DNA of 42,362 nucleotides, from assembly GCF_902499135.1 (NCBI RefSeq), contig NZ_CABVPR010000051.1, forward strand, positions 1 to 42,362, in the 5' to 3' direction. The stretch comes from Burkholderia dolosa (GTDB taxonomy: Bacteria; Pseudomonadota; Gammaproteobacteria; Burkholderiales; Burkholderiaceae). The notes beneath the pieces are model-generated. The model was not told where the DNA came from. It did no database searches and was given only the letters and a program-made list of their open reading frames with translations. This document shows positions 1 through 8,576 of this stretch, one piece after another. The first letter of the stretch is position 1, and each line of letters opens with the position of its first letter. A program made the position numbers and the translations under genes.

Positions 1-656
1 TGGTGGCGGCCGCCCGCGACGCGGCGGCGCTCGATGCGCTCGCCGGCGAGACCGGCTGCGAAACGCTGCGTGTCGACGTCGGCGGCGACGAGCACGCGAT
101 CGATGCGGCGCTCGCCGGACACGATGCGTTCGACGGGCTCGTCAACTGCGCAGGCATCGCGTCGCTCGAAGCGGCGCTCGACGTCGGCGCGGCGAGCTTC
201 GATCGCGTGATGGCCGTCAATGCGCGCGGCGCGGCGCTGGTTGCGCGCGCGGTTGCGCGCAAGATGGTCGCGCGCGGCGCACGCGGCGACGGTCGGCGGG
301 GCGGCGGCAGCATCGTCAACGTATCGAGCCAGGCGGCGCTCGTCGGACTGCCTGCGCATCTGAGCTATTGCGCGTCGAAGGCCGCGATGGACGCGATCAC
401 GCGCGTGCTGTGCATCGAACTGGGGCCGTACGCGATCCGCGTGAACAGCGTGAATCCGACCGTTACGCTGACGCCGATGGCGCAGTTCGCGTGGAGCGAT
501 CCGGCCAAGCGCGATCCGATGCTCGCCGCGATTCCGCTCGGGCGATTCGCGCAGCCGGACGAGGTGGTCGAGCCGATCCTGTTCTTGCTGAGCGATGCGG
601 CGTCGATGATTACCGGCGTGTCGCTGCCGATCGACGGCGGGTATACGGCGCGGTAG
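1..656 (+). CDS. Short-chain dehydrogenase/reductase, 5'-truncated by window edge
   Basis: An NAD(P)-dependent SDR oxidoreductase whose first 25-30 residues lie outside the window, so the glycine-rich TGxxxGIG nucleotide loop is not visible. What remains shows the classical SDR order: a Val-Asn-Cys-Ala-Gly strand (the NAG motif), a Val-Asn-Ala segment, an Ile-Val-Asn-Val-Ser-Ser catalytic serine region, the Tyr-Cys-Ala-Ser-Lys (YxxxK) active site, and a C-terminal Thr-Gly-Val-Ser-Leu-Pro-Ile-Asp-Gly-Gly tail. It resembles L-xylulose reductase or 3-oxoacyl-ACP reductase-type SDRs of about 245 residues. The substrate cannot be told from sequence. The frame is open to the first base; a GTG at position 3 is in frame but is not a credible start. 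The stop is TAG at 654-656. Confidence 0.9.
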   Translation, partial: VAAARDAAALDALAGETGCETLRVDVGGDEHAIDAALAGHDAFDGLVNCAGIASLEAALDVGAASFDRVMAVNARGAALVARAVARKMVARGARGDGRRGGGSIVNVSSQAALVGLPAHLSYCASKAAMDAITRVLCIELGPYAIRVNSVNPTVTLTPMAQFAWSDPAKRDPMLAAIPLGRFAQPDEVVEPILFLLSDAASMITGVSLPIDGGYTAR

Positions 657-810
657 CGCGGGATGGTGCGATGGCGTGATGACGCGATGGTGCGCGCGTC
701 ATGCGTTGCATGTTGCACGTCGCGCCGCATGGCGGCGCCGTCGATCGTGCGCGGCCCCGCCCGCGTCTCCGATGTCCGGAAACGGCGCAACTGCGCGAGA
801 CCGCTGCGTG

Positions 811-957
811 TCAGATCGGATCCTTGCTCGGCGGTCCGTCCGGCTGTTGCGGGTTGTCGGGATGGTGACCCGGCGACGGCGGCGACAGCGGGTCGTTTTC
901 CGGATCGCGATTCGGGTCGGCCGGGGGCTCCGGCGTCGGGGTCGTGTGGTCGCTCAT
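811..957 (-). CDS. Small proline-rich hypothetical protein (48 aa)
   Basis: A 48-residue, hydrophilic, proline- and aspartate-rich peptide that starts Met-Ser-Asp-His-Thr-Thr-Pro and ends Ser-Lys-Asp-Pro-Ile. It has no membrane segment, signal peptide or known domain and is probably disordered. The ATG is at 957, with a weak GAG-type ribosome site upstream. It sits alone between the SDR and the mocA-like gene. My impression that similar tiny Pro/Asp-rich proteins occur widely in Burkholderia is from memory and was not checked. The function is unknown, and it could be a chance reading frame, although its composition is unlike the Arg/Ala-rich shadow frames around it. Confidence 0.5.
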   Translation of the reverse strand: MSDHTTPTPEPPADPNRDPENDPLSPPSPGHHPDNPQQPDGPPSKDPI

Positions 958-1112
958 GGGGAACTCGTGCAATGCGTGACGGTGCGCGGCAGTGCGCCTC
1001 GTCTCCGTTATAGGCAATCGGACGCGCGTTTGCAGCGCGATTGTCGTCGTCGTTTGTCGCCGTCGTCGTTGCTGCGACGCTTTGCGCGTGCGCGGCGCGC
1101 GGGCGGTCGCCG

Positions 1113-1697
1113 TCAGCGCAGGTCCGCCGGCGTGTCGACGTCGCGCAGGATGCCCGGATCGTCGACGTCGAGCAGGTTCACCGGCGCGCTCGCGAACAGC
1201 GCACGCGCGCCCGTGTCGCCGTCGAGCGACGCGAGCGCGTCGTAATGGCGGGCGGCGAAGCCGACCGGATGGCCGCGCATCCCGCGATGCGAAGGGGCGA
1301 CGATCGACGCGTCGTCGGCGTCGAGCGCGCGCGTGAGCGCTTCGTACGTGGACGCCGCGATCCACGGCATGTCGCCGAGCGCGACGAGCCAGCCGCTCGC
1401 GTCCGGGCTCGCGCGGACGCCGGCCGCGAGGCTTGCGCCCATGCCGCGCAATGTATCCGGCGCATAGAGAACCTGACAGCCGGCTTCGTTCAGCAGAATC
1501 GCGAGCCGCTCGGCACCGGGCCGCACGACTGCGATCACGTCGGCCGTGGCCGATGCGAGATGACGGGCCGCCGCGACCGCCACCGGCGTGCCGTCGGGAA
1601 GCAGCGCGAGCAGCTTGCTGTGCAGGCCGCTCGGATCGAAGCGTTGACCGAGACCGCCGGCGAGCAGGACGCCGGTGGCGAGTGACGCATAGGACAT
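1113..1697 (-). CDS. MocA/MobA-like nucleotidyltransferase
   Basis: A 194-residue protein of the NTP-transferase superfamily (GT-A fold), closest in pattern to MocA, the molybdenum cofactor cytidylyltransferase, and to MobA. Visible motifs are the N-terminal Leu-Ala-Gly-Gly-Leu-Gly-Gln-Arg-Phe nucleotide loop (about residues 12-20) followed by a conserved Lys (about 28), Gly-Met-Gly-Ala-Ser-Leu near 85, the metal-binding Leu-Gly-Asp-Met-Pro near 107, and Gly-His-Pro-Val-Gly-Phe near 142. In family members these bind CTP or GTP, Mg2+ and the molybdopterin acceptor. I chose the ATG at 1697; an in-frame TTG at 1757 would add 20 residues unlike the family. No molybdoenzyme gene lies nearby, so the exact substrate stays open. 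Confidence 0.8.
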   Translation of the reverse strand: MSYASLATGVLLAGGLGQRFDPSGLHSKLLALLPDGTPVAVAAARHLASATADVIAVVRPGAERLAILLNEAGCQVLYAPDTLRGMGASLAAGVRASPDASGWLVALGDMPWIAASTYEALTRALDADDASIVAPSHRGMRGHPVGFAARHYDALASLDGDTGARALFASAPVNLLDVDDPGILRDVDTPADLR

Positions 1698-1828
1698 CGG
1701 CGCGGGAGGGAAGGAGGCAGGTGCAGCGATTGTGCGGGAGCACAAAACGATCGGCAAGTGAGGATGTTACCGATCGGGCGCGGGATCGGAAAGATTGTCG
1801 ATGTGGGCCTTGGCTCGGTGCCGCAGCC

Positions 1829-2842
1829 ATGCCGTGGCTGATTCGGGCTACGCTGCTTTCGTTCGCATCACCGGACGCGAGCCTGACGAAGCGAATCATG
1901 CTGGGTGCTGCCTCCGTCGTCGCCGTTATCTGGATTGGCGTCTGGATACTCGGCGCCGGACGGCGATCGTGGCATGGCGGTAGCGCGGCTGCATCAACGG
2001 GATGGCCGTTGGTTGGCGTCAAGTCGCTGATCACCGGCGTGTTTGCCGTTGCGGCAAGCATCGTGCTGGTTTTTGTCCTTTTGATCGTCGATCAGGGATA
2101 CCCTGATCGCGAGATGACGGCGCTCGCGAACGCGATCGTGTTGATATGCGCGCTCAATTGGTGGGCCTTCAGTCTGCGCCGCGGCTGGAAGCCTTTGGCG
2201 CTGTTGTGCGCATCGTCCGCATTTTGCATGCTGGTACTGGTGCCTCAGTTCAGCGGAAATCCGCTGTTTTTCCCGAAGGTCGTCGTCCGCGGTTTCGGGC
2301 TCGGGTATCTTCACGCGGACAATCTTGCACTCTCGGGACAGCAGTGCGCGACGCTTGCGCCGTATGGTGTTCGTTGCAACAAGGGCAAGGACGAGGCGAT
2401 TACGCTGACTCACGTGAATATCGTCAATCGCCTGGGCTCGTCGGTGCAACTGGAATTCCTGTTGCGCGCGAGACCTCGCTTGTCGAAAGCGGATGACCGC
2501 CGACCGTCGGACGAGGTGGTAACGCCCGGTAGTCAAACGCTGACGACAGGAGACGATGTGATGCCGTTTACCGGAGCGCCTGTTCCACGCAAGCCGGCGG
2601 CCGGATGTGACGAGCTTTTGGTGGCTAGACTGATCGACGCGATAAGCAGCGCAAAGGAACGGGCGGTGAAGGGCGGTCCCGCTTTGCCTGACGAGAAGGC
2701 AGTCGCGTCTCTCGTATGCGTTCGTGTTGTCGTGCCGAAAGACCAAATCATCGGTTATGAGCCCGGCGGCGCCAGAACGTATGGAAAGGGCTACAGCGGC
2801 TATATCGCGACCGCGGACAAGCCCGAGTCCCCAAAGAAGTGA
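1829..2842 (+). CDS. Orphan integral membrane protein of unknown function
   Basis: A protein of about 337 residues with four predicted transmembrane helices in its first half (roughly 23-43, 52-78, 85-105 and 110-126), followed by a hydrophilic C-terminal domain of about 200 residues. That domain contains several cysteines, including a Cys-(8)-Cys pair near residue 170 and single cysteines further on, so it may lie in the periplasm. I recognise no family. The start is uncertain: ATG 1829 has no clear ribosome site, and ATG 1898 (Met-Leu-Gly-Ala) would also leave all helices. Base composition is clearly lower in GC than the neighbours: 60-bp samples at 2221-2280 and 2701-2760 are about 50% G+C. 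This suggests recent acquisition. Confidence 0.7.
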   Translation: MPWLIRATLLSFASPDASLTKRIMLGAASVVAVIWIGVWILGAGRRSWHGGSAAASTGWPLVGVKSLITGVFAVAASIVLVFVLLIVDQGYPDREMTALANAIVLICALNWWAFSLRRGWKPLALLCASSAFCMLVLVPQFSGNPLFFPKVVVRGFGLGYLHADNLALSGQQCATLAPYGVRCNKGKDEAITLTHVNIVNRLGSSVQLEFLLRARPRLSKADDRRPSDEVVTPGSQTLTTGDDVMPFTGAPVPRKPAAGCDELLVARLIDAISSAKERAVKGGPALPDEKAVASLVCVRVVVPKDQIIGYEPGGARTYGKGYSGYIATADKPESPKK

Positions 2843-2884
2843 CGGCAAATGTCCGGCATTGCGGCATCGGGTGGCGAACGCTCA

Positions 2885-3568
2885 TCACGCATCCGCCCAC
2901 TTCCGCAACAGGTTGTGATATACGCCGGTCAACGCGATCACGAGCGGATCGTTCGCCCCTTTCTCCGCGGATAGCGCCTGAATCTGCGTATCGAGCTGGA
3001 ACAGCAGTGTGCGGTCGCCGTCGTCGCGGACCATGCTCTGAATCCAGAAGAACGATGCGACGCGCTCCCCGCGCGTGACCGGCGTCACGCGATGCAGGCT
3101 CGATGCCGGATAGAGCACGAGGTCGCCGGCCGGCAGCTTCGCGCGATGCGTGCCGTACGTATCTTCGACGCACAGCTCGCCGCCGTCGTACGTATCGGGC
3201 TCCGCGAGAAACAGCGTTGCCGACAGATCGCTGCGTACGCGGAAATCGGTCCCGCGCAGCAGCCGTATCGCGTTGTCGACGTGCGTGCCGAACGTGTCGC
3301 CGCCCGCGTAGCGATTGAACAGCGGCGGAAACACCTTCAACGGCAGCGCGGCCGAAAAAAACAGCGGATGACGCGCGAGCGCATCCTGAATCGCATCGCC
3401 GACCGCGCGGGCCGCGGGCGACCCTTCCGGCAGCTGCCGATTGCGTTTGGCGAGCGCCGACTGCGCGCCGGACGTCGCGTTCCCGTCGACCCATTCGGCC
3501 GCATCGAGCAGCCGTCGGCATTCGGCGACCTGCGCGTCGGTCAGCACGGCGGGAACATGAAGCATCAT
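2885..3568 (-). CDS. piuC: PKHD-type Fe(II)/2-oxoglutarate hydroxylase PiuC
   Basis: A 227-residue Fe(II)- and 2-oxoglutarate-dependent dioxygenase of the PiuC/YbiX family, which matches the usual length exactly. The iron triad is visible as His96-x-Asp98 (Thr-His-Val-Asp) and His159 (Ser-Leu-His-Arg-Val-Thr-Pro), with Arg169 (Gly-Glu-Arg-Val-Ala-Ser) as the likely 2-oxoglutarate anchor. PiuC proteins are iron-regulated and encoded beside catecholate siderophore receptors; their physiological substrate is not settled. The start is the first of two adjacent ATGs at 3568, overlapping the Sel1 stop by four bases, so the two genes are translationally coupled. It is the last gene of the receptor-Sel1-PiuC operon. 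Confidence 0.93.
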   Translation of the reverse strand: MMLHVPAVLTDAQVAECRRLLDAAEWVDGNATSGAQSALAKRNRQLPEGSPAARAVGDAIQDALARHPLFFSAALPLKVFPPLFNRYAGGDTFGTHVDNAIRLLRGTDFRVRSDLSATLFLAEPDTYDGGELCVEDTYGTHRAKLPAGDLVLYPASSLHRVTPVTRGERVASFFWIQSMVRDDGDRTLLFQLDTQIQALSAEKGANDPLVIALTGVYHNLLRKWADA

Positions 3569-4320
3569 GATGCGGCCTCCGTGCGATGCGCCGACAGCTG
3601 CACAGCCGCCGCCCGAAATGCGCCGAACGGCGACGAGGCGAGATACGCGCGCATCTTCGCGACGAACGCGGGCGTCGCGGTGGCCGGCACGCGTGCGAGC
3701 CACGCGAGCGCTTCGTCGATGCGCCCCCGTTCGGCAAGCAGCCGCGCGTAATTGAACTGGCCGCGGAAATCGCCGGCCTCGGCAGCGCGGCGATAGTGGT
3801 CGAACGCGGCAGCGCGATCGGCCGCGACGACCCATCCGTCCTCGTAGAAACCGCCGATCAGGTTGATCGATTTCGCATGACCGAGCGCGGCCGCGCGACG
3901 GAACCAGTCGAGCGCGTCGGTGCGATTCTCGTCGATGCCGTTGCCGAGCGCGAGGGCGGTCGCGTAGTTGTACATCCCCCAGTCGAGGCCGGCGTGCGCG
4001 GCGAGCCGGTACCAGTACACGGCGACCGGCGCGCACGCGGCCGTGCCCCAGCCGAACTCGTAGCAGCGGCCGAGCATGTTCATCGCCATCGGATGGCCGG
4101 CGTGCGCCGCGTGCCGGAACCAGCCGAACGCGGCGGCCGGGTCGCGCGCGACGCCGCGGCCGTCGAGCAGGTACTGACCATACAGCGCCTGCGCGTCGAC
4201 GATGCCGTGATCGGCGGCCGCCGCGACCCACGCGACCGCGCGTTCCGGCGGACCGGCCAGGATCTCGGCGAGCTCGCGCGGCGACACCGACGCGAGCGCT
4301 TTCAGCGATACGACTTCCAT
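3565..4320 (-). CDS. Sel1-repeat (TPR-like) protein in the siderophore receptor operon
   Basis: A 251-residue protein built of about four Sel1-like repeats of 35-36 residues (about 43-76, 77-112, 113-148 and 149-184). Each has the pattern Ala-x-x-x-Leu-Gly/Tyr-x-x-Tyr-x-x-Gly followed by Ala-x-x-Trp-Tyr/Phe-Arg-x-Ala-Ala-x-x-Gly. Such repeats form a helical solenoid that binds other proteins. No signal peptide is seen, so it is probably cytoplasmic. It starts four bases after the receptor stop and overlaps piuC by four bases, so it belongs to the same transcript. From memory, pseudomonads carry a similar piuA/piuC/Sel1 set. Its role in iron uptake is unknown; an adaptor for PiuC is an inference. 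Confidence 0.88.
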   Translation of the reverse strand: MEVVSLKALASVSPRELAEILAGPPERAVAWVAAAADHGIVDAQALYGQYLLDGRGVARDPAAAFGWFRHAAHAGHPMAMNMLGRCYEFGWGTAACAPVAVYWYRLAAHAGLDWGMYNYATALALGNGIDENRTDALDWFRRAAALGHAKSINLIGGFYEDGWVVAADRAAAFDHYRRAAEAGDFRGQFNYARLLAERGRIDEALAWLARVPATATPAFVAKMRAYLASSPFGAFRAAAVQLSAHRTEAAS

Positions 4321-4323
4321 CGG

Positions 4324-6570
4324 TCAGTAGCGCGCGTTCAGCGTGACGAACGCCGAGCGGCCCGGTGCGATCGACGCGTAGTGCGCCGGATACGCCTGAT
4401 CGAAGTACGTGCGGTTGAACAGGTTGTTCACGTTCAGCTGCAGATCGAGCGTCTTGTTGATCCGGTATTGCGCGGTCGCGTCGAAGCGCCAGTACGACGG
4501 CACCGCGCGCAGGTTCGCGGTGTCGCCGTACACCTCCGACATGTAGAACGCGCCGCCGCCGACCGTGAACTTCGGCGTCACGTCGTAGTTCGACCACAGC
4601 GTGAAGCTGTGCTTCGGCGTATTCGGGAAGCGGTGACCGTTGTTCGCGGTGTCCTTGCCGTTGTCGCGCAGTTCGCTCTTCATGTATGTGTAGCCGCCGA
4701 ACACCTGCCACGCTTTCGTCAGCTGGCCGGCGACGCCGAGTTCGAGCCCCTGCACGCGCCGGTTGCCGACCATCGCGTACTGATTGTTCGGCAGCGCGAC
4801 GCGCGCGTTCGTCGTATCGATCTGGAACAGCGCGGCGTTCAGCGACAGCTTGTCGTTCAGCACGTTCCACTTGGTGCCGAGCTCGATGCTGCGGTTCTTC
4901 TCGGGCGACATCTGATCGGCATTCGAGCCCACGCCGCCGCGGCCCGGCGTCAGCGACTGCGTCTCGCTGCCTTCGCCGAGCAGCATGCCGGCCGGCGTCG
5001 ACGACGTCGCGTACGACGCATAGACGCTGCCGTTGCGCGCCGGCTTGAACACGAGGCCGGCCTGCCAGTTCACGAGCGTGTCGTCGCGCGTGTACGTCTT
5101 GCCGCCGCTCGCGCGGGTGTTGACGAAGCGGGTCGAGTAGTCGTCGACGCGCAGGCCCGCATTGATCTGCCAGCGCGGCGTGAGTTCGATCGTGTCGAAA
5201 CCGTAGATCGACTTCGTCGTCGTGCGCGCATGCGCGTAGTCGTTGTTCGCGGTGACGGAGCCGGCCCACGGGTCGCTCGGGTTCGGCGACCACAGGCTCG
5301 TGCAGTTGTAGCCGGACGGCGCGCCGATACCTTTTCTGCAGATCGTCCCCTTGTCGGTCGCGACCGTATACGTGTCGCGCTTGCCCCATTCGCGCGACAG
5401 TTCGATGCCGGTCGTGAAGCTGTGCTTGAGCGGGCCGGTGCGGAATTCGCCGAACAGTTCGGTCTGGTTCGCGATGCTGTTGATCGAGCTGTTGCGGTTG
5501 TTGTTGCGGCGCCAGACCTTGCCGCCGATCACGTTGCCCTGGCTGTCGTCCGGCTGCGTCCAGATGTAGTCCTGCGTCGACTCGGTGTAGCGCGTCGTGT
5601 TGCGCACGGTGAGCGCCGGTGCGATGTCGTGCTCGATGCGCAGCGTGCTGATGTCCGACGTGGTCTTGCGGAAGTCGCGATCGGTCAGCCCGTAGAAGTT
5701 GCGGCGATCGACGGACGCCGGATAGATCGTGCCGACGTTCGCCGGCTTGTTCGACGCGGTGTAGAAGTACGGGATGCCGCCGTCGGGCATGTCGTCCGTC
5801 GACAGGTGGTAGTAGCTCGCGGTCACGCGCGTCGGCGTGCCGAGGCCGAACGCGATCGACGGCGCGACGCCCCAACGCTCGTTGTTGACGGCGTCGCGGC
5901 CGGCGACGTCGTTGTTGTGGCTCATCAGGTTCAGCCGGAATGCCGTGTGATCGGCGAACTGCCAGTTGCCGTCCGCCGTGAAGCGGCGATAGCGGTCGGT
6001 GCCGAGGCCCGCGCTCGCGCTGGCCGTCGTGCCGAGATGCGGCGCCTTCGTGATCAGGTTGATGCTGCCGCCCGCGCCGCCGCGGCCGCCGTATGCGCCG
6101 TCGGATCCCTTCGTGACCTCGATGCGCTCGGTGTTGAAGATCTCGCGCGTCGTCGCGCCGGTGTCGCGCATGCCGTCGACGAACATGCTGCCCTGCGTGT
6201 CGTAGCCGCGCAGGAACGGACGGTCGCCGAGCGGGTTGCCGCCTTCGCCGGCGCCGAACGTGATGCCGGGCACGGTGCGCAGCGCTTCGGTCAGCGTTGC
6301 CGCGCCGCTGCTCCGGATCAGTTCCTCCGGAATCACGGTGACGGACTTCGGCGTATCGACGAGCGGCGCGGTGAATTTGGCCGACGCGGAGAAGTCGGCC
6401 TTGTAGCTGTGCTCGGCTTTGCCTTTGACCTCGATCGGCGGCAGATGAGCGCCGGGTGCCGCCGCCGCGGGCGGCGGCGCGCCGTCTGCCAGCGCCGGGC
6501 CGGCGGCAAGCACGCCGCACAGGGTGGTGAATTTGCCGAGCTTCAACTCGTCGGAACGGGAATTCGTCAT
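4324..6570 (-). CDS. TonB-dependent catecholate siderophore receptor (Fiu/PiuA type)
   Basis: A 748-residue outer-membrane receptor. It shows an N-terminal export signal (about 1-29), a TonB-box-like Pro-Pro-Ile-Glu-Val stretch near residue 44, a plug domain with [11 protein letters not shown] and Phe-Leu-Arg-Gly-Tyr-Asp, the plug/barrel junction Gly-Gly-x-Ile-Asn-Leu-Ile-Thr-Lys, and a beta-barrel ending Phe-Val-Thr-Leu-Asn-Ala-Arg-Tyr with a terminal aromatic residue. The pattern matches receptors for catecholate siderophores and monomeric catechols. The ATG at 6570 has an AGG ribosome site nine bases upstream. It heads an operon with the Sel1 protein and PiuC behind a Fur-box-like promoter at 6660-6700, so iron repression is expected. 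The exact ligand is unknown. Confidence 0.95.
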   Translation of the reverse strand: MTNSRSDELKLGKFTTLCGVLAAGPALADGAPPPAAAAPGAHLPPIEVKGKAEHSYKADFSASAKFTAPLVDTPKSVTVIPEELIRSSGAATLTEALRTVPGITFGAGEGGNPLGDRPFLRGYDTQGSMFVDGMRDTGATTREIFNTERIEVTKGSDGAYGGRGGAGGSINLITKAPHLGTTASASAGLGTDRYRRFTADGNWQFADHTAFRLNLMSHNNDVAGRDAVNNERWGVAPSIAFGLGTPTRVTASYYHLSTDDMPDGGIPYFYTASNKPANVGTIYPASVDRRNFYGLTDRDFRKTTSDISTLRIEHDIAPALTVRNTTRYTESTQDYIWTQPDDSQGNVIGGKVWRRNNNRNSSINSIANQTELFGEFRTGPLKHSFTTGIELSREWGKRDTYTVATDKGTICRKGIGAPSGYNCTSLWSPNPSDPWAGSVTANNDYAHARTTTKSIYGFDTIELTPRWQINAGLRVDDYSTRFVNTRASGGKTYTRDDTLVNWQAGLVFKPARNGSVYASYATSSTPAGMLLGEGSETQSLTPGRGGVGSNADQMSPEKNRSIELGTKWNVLNDKLSLNAALFQIDTTNARVALPNNQYAMVGNRRVQGLELGVAGQLTKAWQVFGGYTYMKSELRDNGKDTANNGHRFPNTPKHSFTLWSNYDVTPKFTVGGGAFYMSEVYGDTANLRAVPSYWRFDATAQYRINKTLDLQLNVNNLFNRTYFDQAYPAHYASIAPGRSAFVTLNARY

Positions 6571-6659
6571 GCGGTTCGACCTCGCGATGTGACCCGGACG
6601 CAGGGCGCTACGGAAATGTGCACGCCGCCGGGAATTATTACGATTTGATTTCAGACGGC

Positions 6660-6700
6660 ATTCTAGGCAGCTTCGCCGATGAATGAGAATCGTTCTTGTT
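6660..6700 (-). promoter_or_regulatory. Fur-box-like operator and promoter of the siderophore receptor operon
   Basis: On the plus strand, 6682-6700 reads AATGAGAATCGTTCTTGTT, which agrees at 14 of 19 positions with the reverse complement of the classical Fur box. On the minus strand a TAGAAT -10 hexamer lies at 6660-6665, and the box falls over the -35 region, as expected for iron repression. It is about 110 bp upstream of the receptor ATG. Binding by Fur is inferred. Confidence 0.65.
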
Positions 6701-7206
6701 TGAATTTGAAGGGCGAATGTGAACGAGTGTTTCGGTCGATCGCAGCGCGTGCGCGGCGTCGTGATCGACCGAAAGGTCCGGTGTGGCGGGCCTGGTGGCG
6801 GAGGGTCGTTGAAGCGATGCGGTCGGGCGCTTCGCCGCGTCGATCGAGCAGGTGTCGTTTGGTGTCGCGATCGGTGTGGCCGACGTGAACCGTGGCTTCG
6901 CGACGCTGGCGGAAAGGAAACGGCGTTGGGTCGCGCATCGACGCGGTAGAAGCGCGCCGTCTCCGGTGCTTGGATAGCGAAGCGTCCTGTTCGGCTATGT
7001 ACGGAGCAGGGCAGAACGCACGCAGGCATTCGCGCGTGCACTGGTGCCGCAGGCGGTGCGAATGCCGCTGCGGCCGCCATATCGCGATAGTCGCGAACCG
7101 GAATGAAACGGCCGCCGCGATGTGCAGTGTTGTGCCAGTCGACGCGGACGCCGCGTATCGGCGATCGAACGACGGCGTCGCAGTCGTCGATCGTTCGGCC
7201 CGGCAA
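6701..7206. other. Gene-less stretch between receptor promoter and pyrB-like gene
   Basis: No credible gene is seen on either strand: the open frames here are Arg-rich with no family resemblance and no ribosome sites. It holds DNA upstream of the receptor operon and downstream of the carbamoyltransferase gene. I see no repeat or operator in it. Confidence 0.5.
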
Positions 7207-7229
7207 GCGCGCCGGCGTGTCCGGCGCGC
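7207..7229 (-). terminator. Hairpin after the pyrB-like gene
   Basis: A perfect 9-bp GC-only stem (7207-7215 pairing with 7221-7229) with a 5-base loop lies 13 bp past the stop codon of the minus-strand carbamoyltransferase gene. No T-run follows it in the minus direction, so it is a candidate terminator or 3'-end stabiliser rather than a textbook intrinsic terminator. Confidence 0.4.
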
Positions 7230-7242
7230 AGTCGCTTCGCGA

Positions 7243-8538
7243 TCAGTCGATGCCGTGAAACACCGCGTCCTCGGGGCCGAGGTACGCGGGCGGGCGCCAC
7301 GTCGCGTCGCGCATCGAATGCTGGACGAGATTCTCGACGCCGAGCAGCACCGCGAAGATCGCCATGCGCACCGGAATGCCGTTGTCGGTCTGCCGGAAGA
7401 TCGCGAGCCGCGGGTCGCGATTCAGGTCGACCGACAGATCGTTCGCGCCCGGCCGGCTGTCGCGCGGCAGCGGGTGCATGATCAGCGTGTCTGGCTTGCA
7501 CACCGTGTCGACGAGCGCCTGATTGATCTGGAAATCCGGCGTATAGCCTTCGAACGACTCGTCGGTGAAGCGCTCCTTCTGGATCCGCGTCGCATAAACG
7601 ACGTCCGCGCCCCTGAGCCCGGCGGCGAGGTCGTTCGTCTGTTCGATCACGTGACCGTTCGTCGCGATCTGCTCGACGATGTACGCGGGCATCTCGAGCG
7701 TCGGCGGCGACACGAGCGTGAACTTCAGCCCGCGGTACAGCGCGAGCAGCTTGACGAGCGAATGCACGGTGCGGCCGTACTTGAGATCGCCGACCAGCGC
7801 GACGTGCGCGCCGTCGACGATCTTGCCGAGCCGCGAGAACTCGCGCTGGATCGTATAGAGATCGAGCAGCGCCTGGCTCGGGTGCTCGCCGGGGCCGTCG
7901 CCGCCGTTGATCACCGGCAGGTTCGTCGCACGCGCGAATTCGGCGACGGAGCCTTTCTCCGGATGGCGGATCACCAGCGCATCGACGTAGCCTGCCATCA
8001 CGCGGCTCGTGTCGTAGATCGATTCGCCCTTCGCCATCGACGAGAACGTGAAGCCGGTCGTGTCGCACACCGAGCCGCCGAGCCGGCAGAACGCCGCGCC
8101 GAACGACACGCGCGTGCGCGTGCTCGCTTCGAAGAACAGGTTGCCGAGCACCGCGCCTTCGAGCACGCGTGAAATCTTGTGGCGGCGGGCGATCGGCTGC
8201 ATGACGTCGGCGACGCGGAACAGCGCTTCGACCGAGTCGCGCGAGAACTGATCGACCGACAGCAATTGCGGCTTGCCTTCGAACAGGAACTGCTTTGCGA
8301 CTCCTTGCCTGTCTACGCTTTGCGTATAGTTTCCGTTTTCCGGCGCCGCGCGCTCGACGATTTCGGACACGAACCGTTCGACGATCTCCGGCATGCCGCG
8401 CGATTCCTGCGAGTCGTCGGGCAGCAGCCATGTATCGAGTGCGCGGCGGCTTACGCCGATGCGGTTCGCGAACGCCTCGCGGGTCATGTTCAGGCGGCGC
8501 ATCGCGTCGCGCAGGAAGGCTTGCTGGGGAACGGTCAT
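7243..8538 (-). CDS. Aspartate carbamoyltransferase with N-terminal helix-turn-helix domain
   Basis: A 431-residue protein. Residues about 88-405 are a complete PyrB-type aspartate carbamoyltransferase, which condenses carbamoyl phosphate and L-aspartate in pyrimidine synthesis. They carry Ser-Thr-Arg-Thr-Arg at 139-143, Lys170 in the Met-Ala-Lys-Gly-Glu-Ser loop, Gly-Glu-His-Pro-Ser-Gln at 217-222, Asp-Leu-Lys-Tyr-Gly-Arg-Thr at 251-257 and His-Pro-Leu-Pro-Arg at 355-359. Residues 1-62 are extra: an XRE-like helix-turn-helix (Met-Thr-Arg-Glu-Ala-Phe-Ala-Asn-Arg-Ile-Gly-Val-Ser-Arg-Arg-Ala-Leu-Asp-Thr-Trp) not found in housekeeping PyrB (about 310 residues). The ATG at 8538 has AGGGTG upstream; an in-frame GTG at 8547 falls inside that ribosome site. 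A perfect palindrome overlaps its promoter, which suggests self-regulation. No pyrI or pyrC lies nearby, so this may be a second, specialised enzyme. Confidence 0.93.
   Translation of the reverse strand: MTVPQQAFLRDAMRRLNMTREAFANRIGVSRRALDTWLLPDDSQESRGMPEIVERFVSEIVERAAPENGNYTQSVDRQGVAKQFLFEGKPQLLSVDQFSRDSVEALFRVADVMQPIARRHKISRVLEGAVLGNLFFEASTRTRVSFGAAFCRLGGSVCDTTGFTFSSMAKGESIYDTSRVMAGYVDALVIRHPEKGSVAEFARATNLPVINGGDGPGEHPSQALLDLYTIQREFSRLGKIVDGAHVALVGDLKYGRTVHSLVKLLALYRGLKFTLVSPPTLEMPAYIVEQIATNGHVIEQTNDLAAGLRGADVVYATRIQKERFTDESFEGYTPDFQINQALVDTVCKPDTLIMHPLPRDSRPGANDLSVDLNRDPRLAIFRQTDNGIPVRMAIFAVLLGVENLVQHSMRDATWRPPAYLGPEDAVFHGID
8313..8329. promoter_or_regulatory. Second, shorter copy of the pyrB-like operator inside the coding region
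   Basis: CTACGC-TTT-GCGTATAG lies in the codons joining the helix-turn-helix domain to the enzyme domain. Its core TACGC-n3-GCGTA is identical in arms and spacing to the promoter palindrome at 8556-8576. It could be an auxiliary operator for looping or roadblock; chance is not excluded. Confidence 0.4.
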
Positions 8539-8555
8539 CGGCGGCACCCTGAGAA

Positions 8556-8576
8556 AATATACGCGGTGCGTATATT
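8556..8576. promoter_or_regulatory. Perfect 21-bp palindromic operator upstream of the HTH-carbamoyltransferase gene
   Basis: AATATACGC-GGT-GCGTATATT is a perfect inverted repeat with 9-bp arms and a 3-bp centre. It begins 18 bp upstream of the ATG at 8538 and overlaps the -10 hexamer of the minus-strand promoter. A bound protein there would block transcription. The encoded protein has its own helix-turn-helix, so it is the obvious candidate ligand (inference). Confidence 0.7.

Noticed and set aside
3586-6648. Very long open frames opposite and alongside the siderophore receptor (over 1,000 codons)
   Set aside because: They are Arg/Ala/Val-rich by-products of GC-rich coding DNA. The opposite strand encodes a clear receptor, Sel1 and PiuC with motifs and ribosome sites.
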